From an uncultured Alistipes sp. (GTDB taxonomy: Bacteria > Bacteroidota > Bacteroidia > Bacteroidales > UBA932): a stretch of DNA of 64,000 nucleotides. The number at the start of each line of letters is the position of its first letter. Position 1 is the first letter of the stretch. Positions 53,924-63,110 of the stretch are shown here, piece by piece. Where the stretch lies: contig CABMPD010000002.1 in NCBI GenBank assembly GCA_902388455.1, positions 62,001 to 126,000 on the forward strand, written 5' to 3'. A program made the translations under genes and the position numbers. Under the pieces are notes generated by a model. That model did no database searches. It was not told the origin of the DNA and saw only the letters and a program-made list of their open reading frames with translations.

Positions 53924-55237
53924 ATGGGATCAAGAGGATACTTCCGGCTCATAGCGGTGCTGCTCATCGTGGTCGTGGCGGCCTCCATAGGATTTGCCCT
54001 GATGATGGCGGACGAGGGGACGGGCAGCTGGATATATGTCGCGGCGCAGGTGCTGCTGATAGCTGCCGTTGTCCTCCTGGTGATATTGTACCAAAAGACC
54101 ATAAAGCCGCTGAACACCCTCTCCGGAGGCATCGACCTGATCAAGGAGCAGGACTTCTCCACCCGCCTGAGACCCGTGGGGCAGAAGGACGCCGACCGCA
54201 TCATAGAGCTGTTCAACCGCATGAGCGACCGCCTGCACAACGAGGAGCTGCGGATTCAGGAGCAGAACCACTTCCTCGACCAGCTCATCGCCGCCTCCCC
54301 GGCCGGGGTGCTGATCATGGACATCGGCCACCGCATCGACTCGTCAAACCCGGCATTGGACCGGATGCTCGGAGTCCGGAGCATTGAGCCTTACCGCGGA
54401 CAGCTCCTGCAGGACAGCCCCCTGCCCCTGCTCAGACTGCTCGCCGGACTGCAGCCGGACGAGGGCCGCATCCTCCAGACCGACCCCCTGCACATCTACC
54501 GCTGCACCCTCTCGTCCTTCATGGACCGGGGCTTCCCCCACCCTTTCTACATGGTCGAGCCCCTGACCGAAGAACTGTACGAGGCCGAGAAGAGGGGTTA
54601 CAAGAAGGTCATCCGCGTCATCTCCCACGAGGTCAACAACACCATGGCCGGCATCACCTCGGCCCTCTACGCCATACAGCAGACCTCCACTGACTCCGGG
54701 GACGGGGACACCGCCGCGATGCTGTCGATACTGCTCTCGCGGATAGACCGGATGAGCCGCTTCATCACCGACTACGCCTCGATGGCCAGGATTCCCGACC
54801 CGGTGTGCAGGCCGGTGGACGCCTGTGCCTTCATGCGCCGCGTGCTGCCCTTCCTGGAGAGCCTCAGGGGTCAGAAACAGATAGCGTTCGTAACCGAGAT
54901 AGATGAGAAGGCCGGAGAAGTGCCGATAGACCAGGTGCTGATGGAGCAGGTGCTGACCAACATCGTCAAGAACGCGGTGGAGGCCTTCCCGGACGGTTTG
55001 CCCGACGCCCGCATCACCGTCACCGCCCGCCTCGGCTACTGGTGCGTGGCCGACAACGGAGCCCCCATCCCCGAGGAGACCGCCCGCCACCTCTTCACCC
55101 CCTTCTTCTCCACCAAGCCGGACGGCAAGGGCATAGGCCTGATAGTCATCCACGAGATCCTGACCCGCTCAGGCATCCGTTTCAGCCTGGGTACCGGGGA
55201 GGACGGCGTCACACGTTTCGAAATGTTCTTCAGCTAA
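53924..55237 (+). CDS. Sensor histidine kinase lacking a periplasmic sensor domain
   Basis: This is a 437-residue kinase paired with the preceding regulator. Two spans (about 7-28 and 36-56) are separated by only ~7 residues, so there is no periplasmic domain. A HAMP-like linker (57-108) and a PAS-like segment (about 118-215, beginning [20 protein letters not shown]) follow. The phosphorylated His is His235 in [13 protein letters not shown], and the ATP-binding boxes are [21 protein letters not shown] and [15 protein letters not shown]. The signal must be sensed in the membrane or cytoplasm. The last 4 bases overlap the end of thyA on the other strand. Confidence 0.94.
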   Translation: MGSRGYFRLIAVLLIVVVAASIGFALMMADEGTGSWIYVAAQVLLIAAVVLLVILYQKTIKPLNTLSGGIDLIKEQDFSTRLRPVGQKDADRIIELFNRMSDRLHNEELRIQEQNHFLDQLIAASPAGVLIMDIGHRIDSSNPALDRMLGVRSIEPYRGQLLQDSPLPLLRLLAGLQPDEGRILQTDPLHIYRCTLSSFMDRGFPHPFYMVEPLTEELYEAEKRGYKKVIRVISHEVNNTMAGITSALYAIQQTSTDSGDGDTAAMLSILLSRIDRMSRFITDYASMARIPDPVCRPVDACAFMRRVLPFLESLRGQKQIAFVTEIDEKAGEVPIDQVLMEQVLTNIVKNAVEAFPDGLPDARITVTARLGYWCVADNGAPIPEETARHLFTPFFSTKPDGKGIGLIVIHEILTRSGIRFSLGTGEDGVTRFEMFFS

Positions 55238-56028
55238 ACGGCGACAGGGGCCTTTATGGCTGGCCAGGGGTCGTAACCCTCGAGCTTAAAGTCATCGTAA
55301 TCAAAGTCGAAGACCGAGCGGACATCCGGATTGAGAGCCATACGCGGCAGAGGGCGCGGTGTCCTGGAGAGCTGCTCGTGTACCTGGTCGAAATGGTTGA
55401 GGTAGATGTGGACATCCCCGAAGGTGTGCACGAAGTCCCCCGGGACATAGCCGCACTCCTGGGCCACCATCATGGTCAGCAGGGCATAGGAGGCGATATT
55501 GAACGGCACTCCGAGGAAGACATCGGCGCTGCGCTGGTAGAGCTGGCAGGAGAGCCGCCCGTCGGCCACGTAGAACTGGAAGAGGGTGTGGCAGGGAGGC
55601 AGGGCCATCCGGTCCACCTCAGCTGGATTCCAGGCTGAGACGATGTGCCGCCGCGAGTCCGGGCTGCGCTTGAGTGAGTCCAGCACCTGGGAGAGCTGGT
55701 CGATGGTCCGTCCGTCGGGAGCGGGCCAGGAGCGCCACTGATGCCCGTAGACCGGCCCGAGATCCCCGTTCTCATCGGCCCATTCGTCCCATATCGAGAC
55801 CTTGTGGTCGTGCAGGTACTTGATATTGGTGTCGCCCTTGATGAACCACAGCAGCTCGTAGATGATCGAGCGCAGATGCAGCTTCTTGGTCGTAAGCAGG
55901 GGAAAACCCTCCGAGAGGTCGAACCTCATCTGATAACCGAACACCGACTTGGTCCCCGTCCCCGTCCGGTCCGACTTGACCGTCCCGTGGTCCAGGATAT
56001 GCTGCAAAAGATCCAGATACTGCTTCAT
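55234..56028 (-). CDS. thyA: Thymidylate synthase
   Basis: This 264-residue ThyA, the standard length, methylates dUMP to dTMP using methylene-tetrahydrofolate. Motifs include [16 protein letters not shown] (phosphate-binding Arg), the catalytic Cys in [12 protein letters not shown] and [17 protein letters not shown]. The dihydrofolate product is recycled by FolA (51982-52497). Its own promoter box lies upstream. Confidence 0.98.
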   Translation of the reverse strand: MKQYLDLLQHILDHGTVKSDRTGTGTKSVFGYQMRFDLSEGFPLLTTKKLHLRSIIYELLWFIKGDTNIKYLHDHKVSIWDEWADENGDLGPVYGHQWRSWPAPDGRTIDQLSQVLDSLKRSPDSRRHIVSAWNPAEVDRMALPPCHTLFQFYVADGRLSCQLYQRSADVFLGVPFNIASYALLTMMVAQECGYVPGDFVHTFGDVHIYLNHFDQVHEQLSRTPRPLPRMALNPDVRSVFDFDYDDFKLEGYDPWPAIKAPVAV

Positions 56029-56051
56029 GGCTGCTTAAATTTTACGTCCGC

Positions 56052-56059
56052 CAAAGGTA
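56052..56059 (-). promoter_or_regulatory. -7 promoter box of thyA
   Basis: The minus strand reads TACCTTTG, 23 bp before the thyA start. Confidence 0.65.
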
Positions 56060-56070
56060 GTGAATTTCCA

Positions 56071-57072
56071 TTAAAAGTCTGACGGAAGCAGCAGGACAAT
56101 CGGCAGGTGGTCGCTCGCCCCTCCGTTCCATCTCGGCCCGTAGTAGGTCCTGAACGGCTTCTGTCCCAAGAACTTCTCATCATCCTCAAGCAGCAGAGGG
56201 TGAGAGTATATCTCCATCCTGGCATCCTCCAGGGACGGGCTGATGAGGAAGAGGTCGATCAGTTCCCAGCGGCCGTTGTACTTGAGGGTCCCCTCCCCTC
56301 TCTGATGCAGGGACCATCCCGGATTGAGCAGGCCCGTCCCCCGTTGCAGCGACACCACCGGAGGAGAGTCCGGAGTATCGTTGAAATCCCCCATGACAAT
56401 CACCGGCGGCAGCTCTCCGGAAGCGGAGTCCCTGAGAGCCTCCACCACCCTCCGGAGAGTATCGGAGGCGGCCTGGCGGAAGGGACGGGAGTACTCCTCT
56501 CCGCCGAACTTGGAAGGCCAGTGATTGATGATAAAATGCACGGTATCCGGCGGCCCTCCCGGCAGATAAAGCCCTGCCGTCACATGAAGGATATCCCGCG
56601 TAGGCCGCTCCCTCCCTGTCAGCACTGTGCGGGCCTCCACCTCCAGGACGGTCATATATTCCTCCCGGTAGATGAAGCCCACGTCTATTCCCCTGCTGTC
56701 GGGAGAGTCCCGGTGCACCACCCCGTAACCCAGCTTCGCCAGCGGAGTCCGCTCCGTCAGCTGCCGCAGCACCATCCGGTTCTCCACCTCCGCGAAGCCC
56801 ACGGCCAGGGACCAGTCCCCATAGCTGTCGTGCATAGACAGAAGGGCCTTGGCGATGAGATTGCGCTTGACCAGAAACTTCTTCCAGGTCCAGTGCTTAT
56901 CACCTGTCGGAGTGAACTCCTCATCCATCGTCAGCGAATCATCGAAAGGGTCGAAAAAGTTCTCCAGATTCCAGAAAACCACATAGGGGTCTGCTGCCTG
57001 CCCACTCACGTCCGGTACAAAGACACATACCGAAAACGCCACTGCCACTACACAAATCTTACTCCACATCAT
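56071..57072 (-). CDS. Exported endonuclease/exonuclease/phosphatase-family protein
   Basis: This is a 333-residue protein with an N-terminal signal peptide (ending VPDVSGQA, no lipobox). EEP-fold metal-dependent hydrolase motifs are FWNLENFFDP near residue 35, GFAEVENR, HWPSKFGGEE, MGDFNDTPDS and the final SDHLPIVLLL with the catalytic His. The substrate could be nucleic acid, phospholipid or a phosphosugar. It has its own promoter box. Confidence 0.92.
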   Translation of the reverse strand: MMWSKICVVAVAFSVCVFVPDVSGQAADPYVVFWNLENFFDPFDDSLTMDEEFTPTGDKHWTWKKFLVKRNLIAKALLSMHDSYGDWSLAVGFAEVENRMVLRQLTERTPLAKLGYGVVHRDSPDSRGIDVGFIYREEYMTVLEVEARTVLTGRERPTRDILHVTAGLYLPGGPPDTVHFIINHWPSKFGGEEYSRPFRQAASDTLRRVVEALRDSASGELPPVIVMGDFNDTPDSPPVVSLQRGTGLLNPGWSLHQRGEGTLKYNGRWELIDLFLISPSLEDARMEIYSHPLLLEDDEKFLGQKPFRTYYGPRWNGGASDHLPIVLLLPSDF

Positions 57073-57091
57073 AGTCTTATTTATTTCACCG

Positions 57092-57099
57092 CAAATTTA
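57092..57099 (-). promoter_or_regulatory. -7 promoter box of the EEP-family gene
   Basis: The minus strand reads TAAATTTG, 19 bp before the start at 57072. Confidence 0.65.
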
Positions 57100-57120
57100 A
57101 TAACTTTATCGTCGGTATAC

Positions 57121-57160
57121 AAAAACTGCCGGCTCTGATAACTCCAGAAGCCGGCAGTTT
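57121..57160 (-). terminator. Terminator after the BACON-like lipoprotein gene
   Basis: AAACTGCCGGCT (57123-57134) and AGCCGGCAGTTT (57149-57160) form a perfect 12-bp stem. On the minus strand the stem is followed by a short T run, ending the transcript from the 57901/57181 genes. Confidence 0.85.
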
Positions 57161-57180
57161 CTACATTACCTATATTACCA

Positions 57181-57882
57181 CTAATCCGCCTGCACTCCGT
57201 TCAGAAGAGTATAGAAATCTCCCTGTCCGATTCTAATCATGAATGTCCTCAATTCTCCGGTTGTGTTTGCGTCCACTGTAACCACCACATCGTTACCGTC
57301 ACGCTGCACCCTAAGCCACTCCACCTGCTTGTCGAAATAATTCTCATCCGCACAGCGTCTATTCTCCTCTTCACTGGACGGATAGTAATTCTCATTTACT
57401 ATTATCGATACGATCCACCAGTACCCGTCTGTCGTGGCACGGATCACTCCTCCCTCTTCAGGCACTGCAACATCGCGGGGAGACAGATTTATGATATCTT
57501 CCCATATTCCATCCAGAAACTCCTCCTGGGAACCGGACAACACCGAAATTTCTCCATCCAACTCCAGTTCTATGGAAAATGACCTGGCTGCTCCGTAATT
57601 GTTCTTCACTCCGACTGTAAGCTCGCGGTCTGAACGCCATACACTCAGCCAGCCAAACTCGCCCATTTGAAAATCCGAATCAGATATCTTAAAATCAACT
57701 CCATCCACGCAGATATTTGAAAGACTCCAGCCGGATACTTCGGTCAGAACTTTAACCGTATCTCCGACACCGTCAAAATTCAGTTCTGTCTCTGACAGCC
57801 CTATCAGACTATCCTTCTCCCTGTCTGACGTACAGGACGCCAAGAACAGCATTATTCCTGCAATAAGTAACATCTTTTTCAT
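57181..57882 (-). CDS. BACON-like exported lipoprotein
   Basis: This is a 233-residue lipoprotein with signal MKKMLLIAGIMLFLASC. The body has two beta-sandwich-like repeats. The first (about 30-110) reads SETELNFDGVGDTVKVLTEV, then GWLSVWRSDRELTVGVKNNYG, and the second ends VTVDANTTGELRTFMIRIGQ. That matches the W-L-x-V/V-x-N-x-x pattern of BACON-type domains. It is 18 bp downstream of the DUF3244 gene and shares its transcript. Function unknown. Confidence 0.75.
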   Translation of the reverse strand: MKKMLLIAGIMLFLASCTSDREKDSLIGLSETELNFDGVGDTVKVLTEVSGWSLSNICVDGVDFKISDSDFQMGEFGWLSVWRSDRELTVGVKNNYGAARSFSIELELDGEISVLSGSQEEFLDGIWEDIINLSPRDVAVPEEGGVIRATTDGYWWIVSIIVNENYYPSSEEENRRCADENYFDKQVEWLRVQRDGNDVVVTVDANTTGELRTFMIRIGQGDFYTLLNGVQAD

Positions 57883-57900
57883 ATAATATAATTTTAGGGG

Positions 57901-58254
57901 TTATACATATTTCTTAACTGAAAATCCTTCATATTCCCCACCGGGCCCCTCAAGGACAAGGCGGAACATACCCTCGCCGATACCGGAGAGGTCGTAAGAG
58001 TACTCCATGCCGTCGGCAGGGAGGGCGGATGAGTAAACTGTCCCGCCAAAGCTGTCCTCAATGCGAAGGTCATTCATACCAGACGCATAAAAAGAGACGA
58101 ACAGTACTTCATGAGAAATTGTCACTTCGGGGACTTCAACGACACTGCGGGTGCGCGTATCGGTTTTTGACATTATTATCTCTACATAATCTTGACTGTT
58201 TGCACAGATAATAATCGATGAAATGAGGATTAAGGTAGCTAGTATCTTTTTCAT
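57901..58254 (-). CDS. DUF3244 exported protein
   Basis: This 117-residue protein has a signal peptide ending ICANSQ and one immunoglobulin-like DUF3244 domain: LFVSFYASGMNDLRIEDSFG, VYSSALPADG and a final FRLVLEGPGGEYEGF strand. Such small secreted domains are frequent in Bacteroidales; function unknown. It is the first gene of the unit controlled by the promoter and ACTTTAC sites at 58275-58448. Confidence 0.82.
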   Translation of the reverse strand: MKKILATLILISSIIICANSQDYVEIIMSKTDTRTRSVVEVPEVTISHEVLFVSFYASGMNDLRIEDSFGGTVYSSALPADGMEYSYDLSGIGEGMFRLVLEGPGGEYEGFSVKKYV

Positions 58255-58274
58255 AGATGTTGTTTTATCTTATG

Positions 58275-58305
58275 CAAACATAAGATTTTTTCAACTATGA
58301 ACAAA
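58275..58305 (-). promoter_or_regulatory. Promoter of the DUF3244/BACON-like genes
   Basis: On the minus strand TTTG (58305-58302) precedes TATGTTTG (58282-58275) by 19 bp, a canonical Bacteroidota pair. Confidence 0.75.
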
Positions 58306-58313
58306 TTTCACGG

Positions 58314-58448
58314 ACTTTACAGCACCATTGTCAAGTATTTGATATACAATAAGATACACAGCAGCAAAACTTTACATGTAAATCCGTAAAGTATAACATT
58401 TGCACAACGTCCTGGTTATAAGCAATATACTCTTACCTAGTGTAAAGT
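58314..58448. promoter_or_regulatory. ACTTTAC operator cluster between regulator and DUF3244 gene
   Basis: ACTTTAC occurs at 58314-58320 and 58369-58375, and its complement GTAAAGT at 58386-58392 and 58442-58448. The central pair forms a 7-bp dyad with a 10-bp spacer. The first copy lies 9 bp upstream of the -33 element. The layout parallels the GTTGCAT sites at 12901-12976. Confidence 0.5.
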
Positions 58449-58452
58449 ATTT

Positions 58453-60219
58453 TTAATGATCGGCGCTGTATGATTTGAGTCCCTGGGCTATAAATGCCGA
58501 CAGACTGCAGCTGATTCCCATTTTCTTGGCGATACGACTCTTGGTTACGTTAAGTGTATTCTCACTGCACCTGTACAACACGCACATTGTACTGGTTGAG
58601 AATCCGCAACACATCAGGGCGACAAGGTACGTCTGCCTGTCTGTTAGCGGCCCGTATGTTGAAGACAACGAAGACAGATAACCAGGATATGCCATATTGA
58701 CCATCTCAAGCACAAACTTGCTCGTCGAGTTTTCTGGAAAATACTCTTCGATGACGCTGGACATTACTGATGAGAATGCCGAGGTGGAACCGTATCTGTA
58801 ATATGCGTCTACCAACCTGTCATTCACCTCTATAAGTTTGCCATTCATTGAGATCATTGCGTCCTTCACTGATGACTCCTGCGCAAGCCTGGACATCAGA
58901 CTGTTTGAGCGCTCCACTGATTCCCTGTACTCATTTTCCTTTTCTTTCCATCTCAAATTAAATGTTTCAGCAATCTGGTCCGCCTCAAGGGCCTTTATTT
59001 TCATTTTACCATACTTCCGTATAAAGGCTGTAGATAAGCACAGCAGTATTAGCACTACTATCAGAGAGTTTATGACACGCTGTTTCTTGATAACGGCATA
59101 ACGTTCTTTCATAAGACGGTTCTCGCTCTTCAGCTCAGAGTTCACGATATCATCTTCATATCCCTGTATTTTGCGGGAATAGTACAGACTGTCAGCATAC
59201 ATTTTGTTCCGAAGTAATGCAACGCTGTCTCCTTCACTCCTTGCGATTTTCATGAGAACATCATATCTGGCCAGACTTGTACGCACATCGGTTCCGACGA
59301 TTTTCCGCAAGTAGTAACGAGCTGAGTCCACCTGTCCTGTCGCAGCACAGGAGCACGCAATGTAATAAAAAAGATCATCACGATAAGATACAACATCCTG
59401 ACACGAATCCTCCATAAGCTTTACGGCCGACAATGCTACGCTCCTGCTCCTTACATAATCCGGCGGATCCAGATAATAGAAATATCCGGACAGCAAATAA
59501 CGGCCGTCGACCATCAACGGCAGGTCCTCTGAATCTTCGGAATATTTCAGTCCGGCGACAATGCACTCATATCCTCTGTCCAATGAATCCATTGCCAGAT
59601 ATAGACGTGCAAGAGAATACATTTCATTTACCGCCCTTCTTTCATCTCCGGCCTGCTCGAAGCACGATATCGCGGTCTTGGTTCTAGCTATGCTTTCCGT
59701 AAAATTCACGGCTGTTGACTGGTACAGCTCGCCTATCCTGGTATTAAGCAGACCAAGCAGAGCCGGATCTGACATACGCTCAGCCAACGGCTCGGCTGCC
59801 TTGTATGACTCCATGGCCGCCTCCGATTCACCGCGCTCGTACTGAACAGCCCCCTGCATCATCAGAGCACGCACCAGCATGTCCTCCGGGCCACGTCTGC
59901 GGTAATAGGCCGCCGCGCTGAATATGGAGGTATCCGACGCTAACGGAAGCCAGCATTTGTACTCCGCCTCCGTCCTCAGCAGAGTATAGAACGCATGGAC
60001 ACCACGACGCATTCGGGCCACTTCCGCGCTGTCTACCGTCAGAAGGGTGTCCAGCGCCGCCTGAGGGTCGGTCATCATCAGGGAATCGGCAGCCGACAGT
60101 ACCCCTTGGATGCGGCTCCGGCTGCTGGTCCTGTCTGAGCAGGAGACTATTGACAAACATAGGACGGCTGACAACGGAACAGCCATTAGAATGAACAATT
60201 GGGATAGTTTCAACTTCAT
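58453..60219 (-). CDS. Membrane-spanning TPR/HTH transcriptional regulator
   Basis: This is a 588-residue protein. The ATG at 60219 opens the signal MKLKLSQLFILMAVPLSAVL with lipobox Cys27 (SIVSC); an open frame before it is ignored because it is promoter-side sequence overlapping the terminator of the neighbouring isomerase gene. Residues 30-350 are TPR-like helices (GESEAAMESYKAAEPLAERM). A membrane span is at about 376-394, then a coiled coil. The C-terminal HTH (LTDRQTYLVALMCCGFSTST, then NTLNVTKSRIAKKMG) is homologous to that of 12986-14557. The likely targets are the DUF3244 and BACON-like genes downstream. Confidence 0.8.
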   Translation of the reverse strand: MKLKLSQLFILMAVPLSAVLCLSIVSCSDRTSSRSRIQGVLSAADSLMMTDPQAALDTLLTVDSAEVARMRRGVHAFYTLLRTEAEYKCWLPLASDTSIFSAAAYYRRRGPEDMLVRALMMQGAVQYERGESEAAMESYKAAEPLAERMSDPALLGLLNTRIGELYQSTAVNFTESIARTKTAISCFEQAGDERRAVNEMYSLARLYLAMDSLDRGYECIVAGLKYSEDSEDLPLMVDGRYLLSGYFYYLDPPDYVRSRSVALSAVKLMEDSCQDVVSYRDDLFYYIACSCAATGQVDSARYYLRKIVGTDVRTSLARYDVLMKIARSEGDSVALLRNKMYADSLYYSRKIQGYEDDIVNSELKSENRLMKERYAVIKKQRVINSLIVVLILLCLSTAFIRKYGKMKIKALEADQIAETFNLRWKEKENEYRESVERSNSLMSRLAQESSVKDAMISMNGKLIEVNDRLVDAYYRYGSTSAFSSVMSSVIEEYFPENSTSKFVLEMVNMAYPGYLSSLSSTYGPLTDRQTYLVALMCCGFSTSTMCVLYRCSENTLNVTKSRIAKKMGISCSLSAFIAQGLKSYSADH

Positions 60220-60256
60220 AGTGTACTCTTTACAGAATACAAAATTACGAAATAAA

Positions 60257-60295
60257 ACAGCCGGTCCTATCCGTTCTGACGGAAAAACCGGCTGT
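60257..60295 (-). terminator. Terminator after the PpiD/SurA-type gene
   Basis: ACAGCCGGT (60257-60265) pairs with ACCGGCTGT (60287-60295). On the minus strand the stem is followed by a T-rich stretch, ending the lptC-isomerase transcript. Confidence 0.8.
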
Positions 60296-60322
60296 CGTAT
60301 TTTGAAACGTATTACTGACTTC

Positions 60323-62416
60323 TTAGAAGAAACGGGCGCGGTTGTCAACTATCTCACCACGCTTATTGAATATAGAAGAAAGGTTGTTGATCTGATAGGC
60401 CTCGACCTGAGCGGCGCGGATCTTAGCGTCATCCTCTGTGTAGAAGGCTCCTGTCTCACGGTTGAGGACATTGAATACATATACACCGATATTGCCTGCT
60501 ACCGGGCCGCTGATTACTCCGGGCTCGGCACCGGCTACCGCACCCACAAATGCAGGCTCCGTGGATGTAGAAGTCATGCTTCCGAATGTTATACCCTCCT
60601 TGGTGCTCACGGTCTGTCCGAGAGCTTCGGCGATGGAATTCATGTCTGTAAGGCCCTGAATCTTGGAAGCAACCTCCGCCTTGACTTTCTCTGCCCTCTT
60701 CCGGTTGGTAAGGATGTAGCGTATGGAGGCGGCCACATTGTTGACCGGAGCGTATCCGTCCTCACGGATAGCCTTGAGAGCCACTACAAAGAATATATCG
60801 TTGTTGACAGTGATGATAGGAGACACGTCTCCGACCTTGGTCTTGTCATCGTATATCCAGCGGATGACCTCACGCACATCTTCATATCGGGAGAGCTGAC
60901 GGGCACTCTCAAGTACGTTGTTGGCGGGTACGACAGGGAGCTCCTCCTCGAGAGTAATCGCATCGAAGTTCTCAATCTTGCCCTCGCAGCGGGATGCCAG
61001 GTCATTGGCCTGGGCATAGAAGTCCTGGAAAGTCTCCTTGCTGGGAAGAGCCTCCTTGGAAAGAATTCCGAGCTGGACTTTCTTCATGGGGGCCGTACGC
61101 TCTGTCACACTTACAATATGCAGGCCGTAGTCAGTCTCCATCTTGGCGATGGTTCCGGGCCTCATGGTGAGGACATCCTGCATGCCGGGTATCATGGCAG
61201 ACTGGGTCATCCAGCCGATATCACCGGGATTGGCCACATTGGGATTCTGATCAAGGGAATACTCTGATGCCAGGGCTGCGAAGTCGCCGCCGTGATTGAG
61301 AACATTGATGAGACTGTCTGCCAGCTCACCAGCATCGAAAGACATGAGAATATGACGGACATACGCCGAATCAGACATGTTTCTCACATCATTGACACGT
61401 ACAGCATAGAATGAGTTGTCTTTCTGAAAAACAGGCATCACGCCAGGGTTACGGCTGAAAGCGAATTCATCCACTTCAGGGAACTGACTTGCCAGCTCAC
61501 CCTGCTTGAAGTAGTAGTCCTGAAGAGGGGTGTCGGAATTCAAAGAGAGGAAGCTCTTGAGATTGTCTGTTGTGGAGAACTCCTCGAAAAGACCGTCTAT
61601 CTCATCTTTTGCCGCCTGTATGTCGGCATCAGAAGGAACCACTTCGTATGCAACGAACTCAACGTCACGGGAAGCATTCTGACGGTAATTCTCCTTATGC
61701 GAATTATAGTAATCCTGTATTTCCTTACTGCTTACTTCAATGGTAGTATCCACCTCAAAACCGAAAGGTGTCAGAACAAATTCTACATCCGATGAAGTAT
61801 TGTTCTCCTCAATCTGACGGCGGAGTTCGACAGGTGTGAGCACATCGCTGCCGGTAAGAAGCGAGGTATACTTTACAAAGTACTGCTGTGATGTCATGTT
61901 CTGCTGAAGGAAACTCCAGTACTGAGCCAGATTGCCCGAGGCATCCCCCGGAATAGCATGTATGAACTCCATGAGCTTCTCGCGGCTGAAATTACCAGAA
62001 GCATCGAGAAATACGGGATCCGATGACAGTACAGGGGATATCTCCTTGCCCTGACTCAGGTCCACGAGCTCATCGTCTCCGACAGTGATGCCGGCTCTCT
62101 GCATCTCGGGGATAATATACCACTGGGAGATGAGATTCTGCCAAGCACTCTCATTGATGGCCTGCATGGCTTCCTCCGATACGGACTGACTGCCTGAAGT
62201 GAGCGTATAGATGTTCGTATAATAGTCCACTTGTTGCTGGAACTCATTGTAACTAACCTTCTTACCATCTATTTTACCCACATCGTACTTCGATGAGAAG
62301 TAGCTGAGCGTAGTCTCCAATGTGGTCGGATCAATGATAAAAGATAACAGTGCCACTGCAATGAGCACTGTGATAAGAACACCGAGCTTGACTCGAATTT
62401 TCTCTAATACTGCCAT
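60323..62416 (-). CDS. PpiD/SurA-type peptidylprolyl isomerase, membrane-anchored
   Basis: This is a 697-residue periplasmic folding factor. An N-terminal span (about 12-28, VLITVLIAVALLSFII) anchors it in the inner membrane. A SurA_N-like chaperone region begins with KIDGKKVSYNEFQQQVDYY, and a parvulin-type PpiC domain lies near residues 345-455 (YVRHILMSFDAGELADSLIN, then DIGWMTQSAMIPGMQDVL). PpiD helps proteins leaving the Sec channel fold on their way to the outer membrane. It lies downstream of lptC, another envelope gene, with a 56-bp gap containing a near-consensus -7 box. Confidence 0.93.
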   Translation of the reverse strand: MAVLEKIRVKLGVLITVLIAVALLSFIIDPTTLETTLSYFSSKYDVGKIDGKKVSYNEFQQQVDYYTNIYTLTSGSQSVSEEAMQAINESAWQNLISQWYIIPEMQRAGITVGDDELVDLSQGKEISPVLSSDPVFLDASGNFSREKLMEFIHAIPGDASGNLAQYWSFLQQNMTSQQYFVKYTSLLTGSDVLTPVELRRQIEENNTSSDVEFVLTPFGFEVDTTIEVSSKEIQDYYNSHKENYRQNASRDVEFVAYEVVPSDADIQAAKDEIDGLFEEFSTTDNLKSFLSLNSDTPLQDYYFKQGELASQFPEVDEFAFSRNPGVMPVFQKDNSFYAVRVNDVRNMSDSAYVRHILMSFDAGELADSLINVLNHGGDFAALASEYSLDQNPNVANPGDIGWMTQSAMIPGMQDVLTMRPGTIAKMETDYGLHIVSVTERTAPMKKVQLGILSKEALPSKETFQDFYAQANDLASRCEGKIENFDAITLEEELPVVPANNVLESARQLSRYEDVREVIRWIYDDKTKVGDVSPIITVNNDIFFVVALKAIREDGYAPVNNVAASIRYILTNRKRAEKVKAEVASKIQGLTDMNSIAEALGQTVSTKEGITFGSMTSTSTEPAFVGAVAGAEPGVISGPVAGNIGVYVFNVLNRETGAFYTEDDAKIRAAQVEAYQINNLSSIFNKRGEIVDNRARFF

Positions 62417-62472
62417 TTTATTTTAAATTTACAACGTTCTGAAAATAGGGTGCGAAGATAGTAATTTTATTT

Positions 62473-63108
62473 TTATCTCCGGTATCTCGGACCGATAAAA
62501 TTAACGGTATCGACATAAACTCTTTCGGTAGTGTCATTCGAAATTATGCCGTAACCGTCAAACGGTCTAAGGAGCTGGGCATCCCTTGCTCTCTCGTCCG
62601 ATTCCATTCCATACCCCTGCATGAAACCCTGTGGAGAATACAGCCGTACATAACAGTCGGTGAATATCCTCTGCCTCTCCCTGTCCCAGTACAGAGTGTC
62701 GGTCATGAGCTTCTGACCCTCAAGATAGTTGGTTATCACAACATTTCCATAAGCAGACCATTTCTCGGTGGCTCCGGATACAGTATGCTCAGCCTTATCA
62801 GAGACTATTTCTGTCTCCAACAGACCTTCTTCGTTGTACGCCAGAACTTTGAAACCGGACGGGAAAAGCTCCATAGACTCATCCTCCCCCTTCTCATACC
62901 GCTCCATCCGTGCAGCTACGAGCCTCATCTGCACCACTCCGTTCTCGGTCTGCGCGGCATCCATATCCATCAGTACCTGAGTAGGAGCATCAGAAATCTG
63001 GTCAGCATCTATGTTCCTGAGTTTGTTGCTGCATGATACAGCAATGGTAGCGGACCAAAGGACCGCTACCATTCTTAAAGCTGTATAATACGTCGTCTTA
63101 AAGGTCAT
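62473..63108 (-). CDS. lptC: LPS export ABC transporter periplasmic protein LptC
   Basis: This is a 211-residue LptC-family protein. The N-terminus is a signal/lipobox (TIAVSCSNK), then a jelly-roll-like OstA-type domain: VLMDMDAAQTENGVVQMRL, VSDKAEHTVSGATEKWSAYG and DTLYWDRERQRIFTDCYVRL. LptC takes lipopolysaccharide from the LptB2FG transporter and passes it to the periplasmic bridge. It is 2 bp downstream of the TPR gene, so both are in one operon. Confidence 0.92.
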   Translation of the reverse strand: MTFKTTYYTALRMVAVLWSATIAVSCSNKLRNIDADQISDAPTQVLMDMDAAQTENGVVQMRLVAARMERYEKGEDESMELFPSGFKVLAYNEEGLLETEIVSDKAEHTVSGATEKWSAYGNVVITNYLEGQKLMTDTLYWDRERQRIFTDCYVRLYSPQGFMQGYGMESDERARDAQLLRPFDGYGIISNDTTERVYVDTVNFIGPRYRR

Positions 63109-63110
63109 TA

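Noticed and set aside
52534..54240. 568-residue open frame on the - strand
   Set aside because: It is antisense to the response regulator and kinase, whose motifs are complete.
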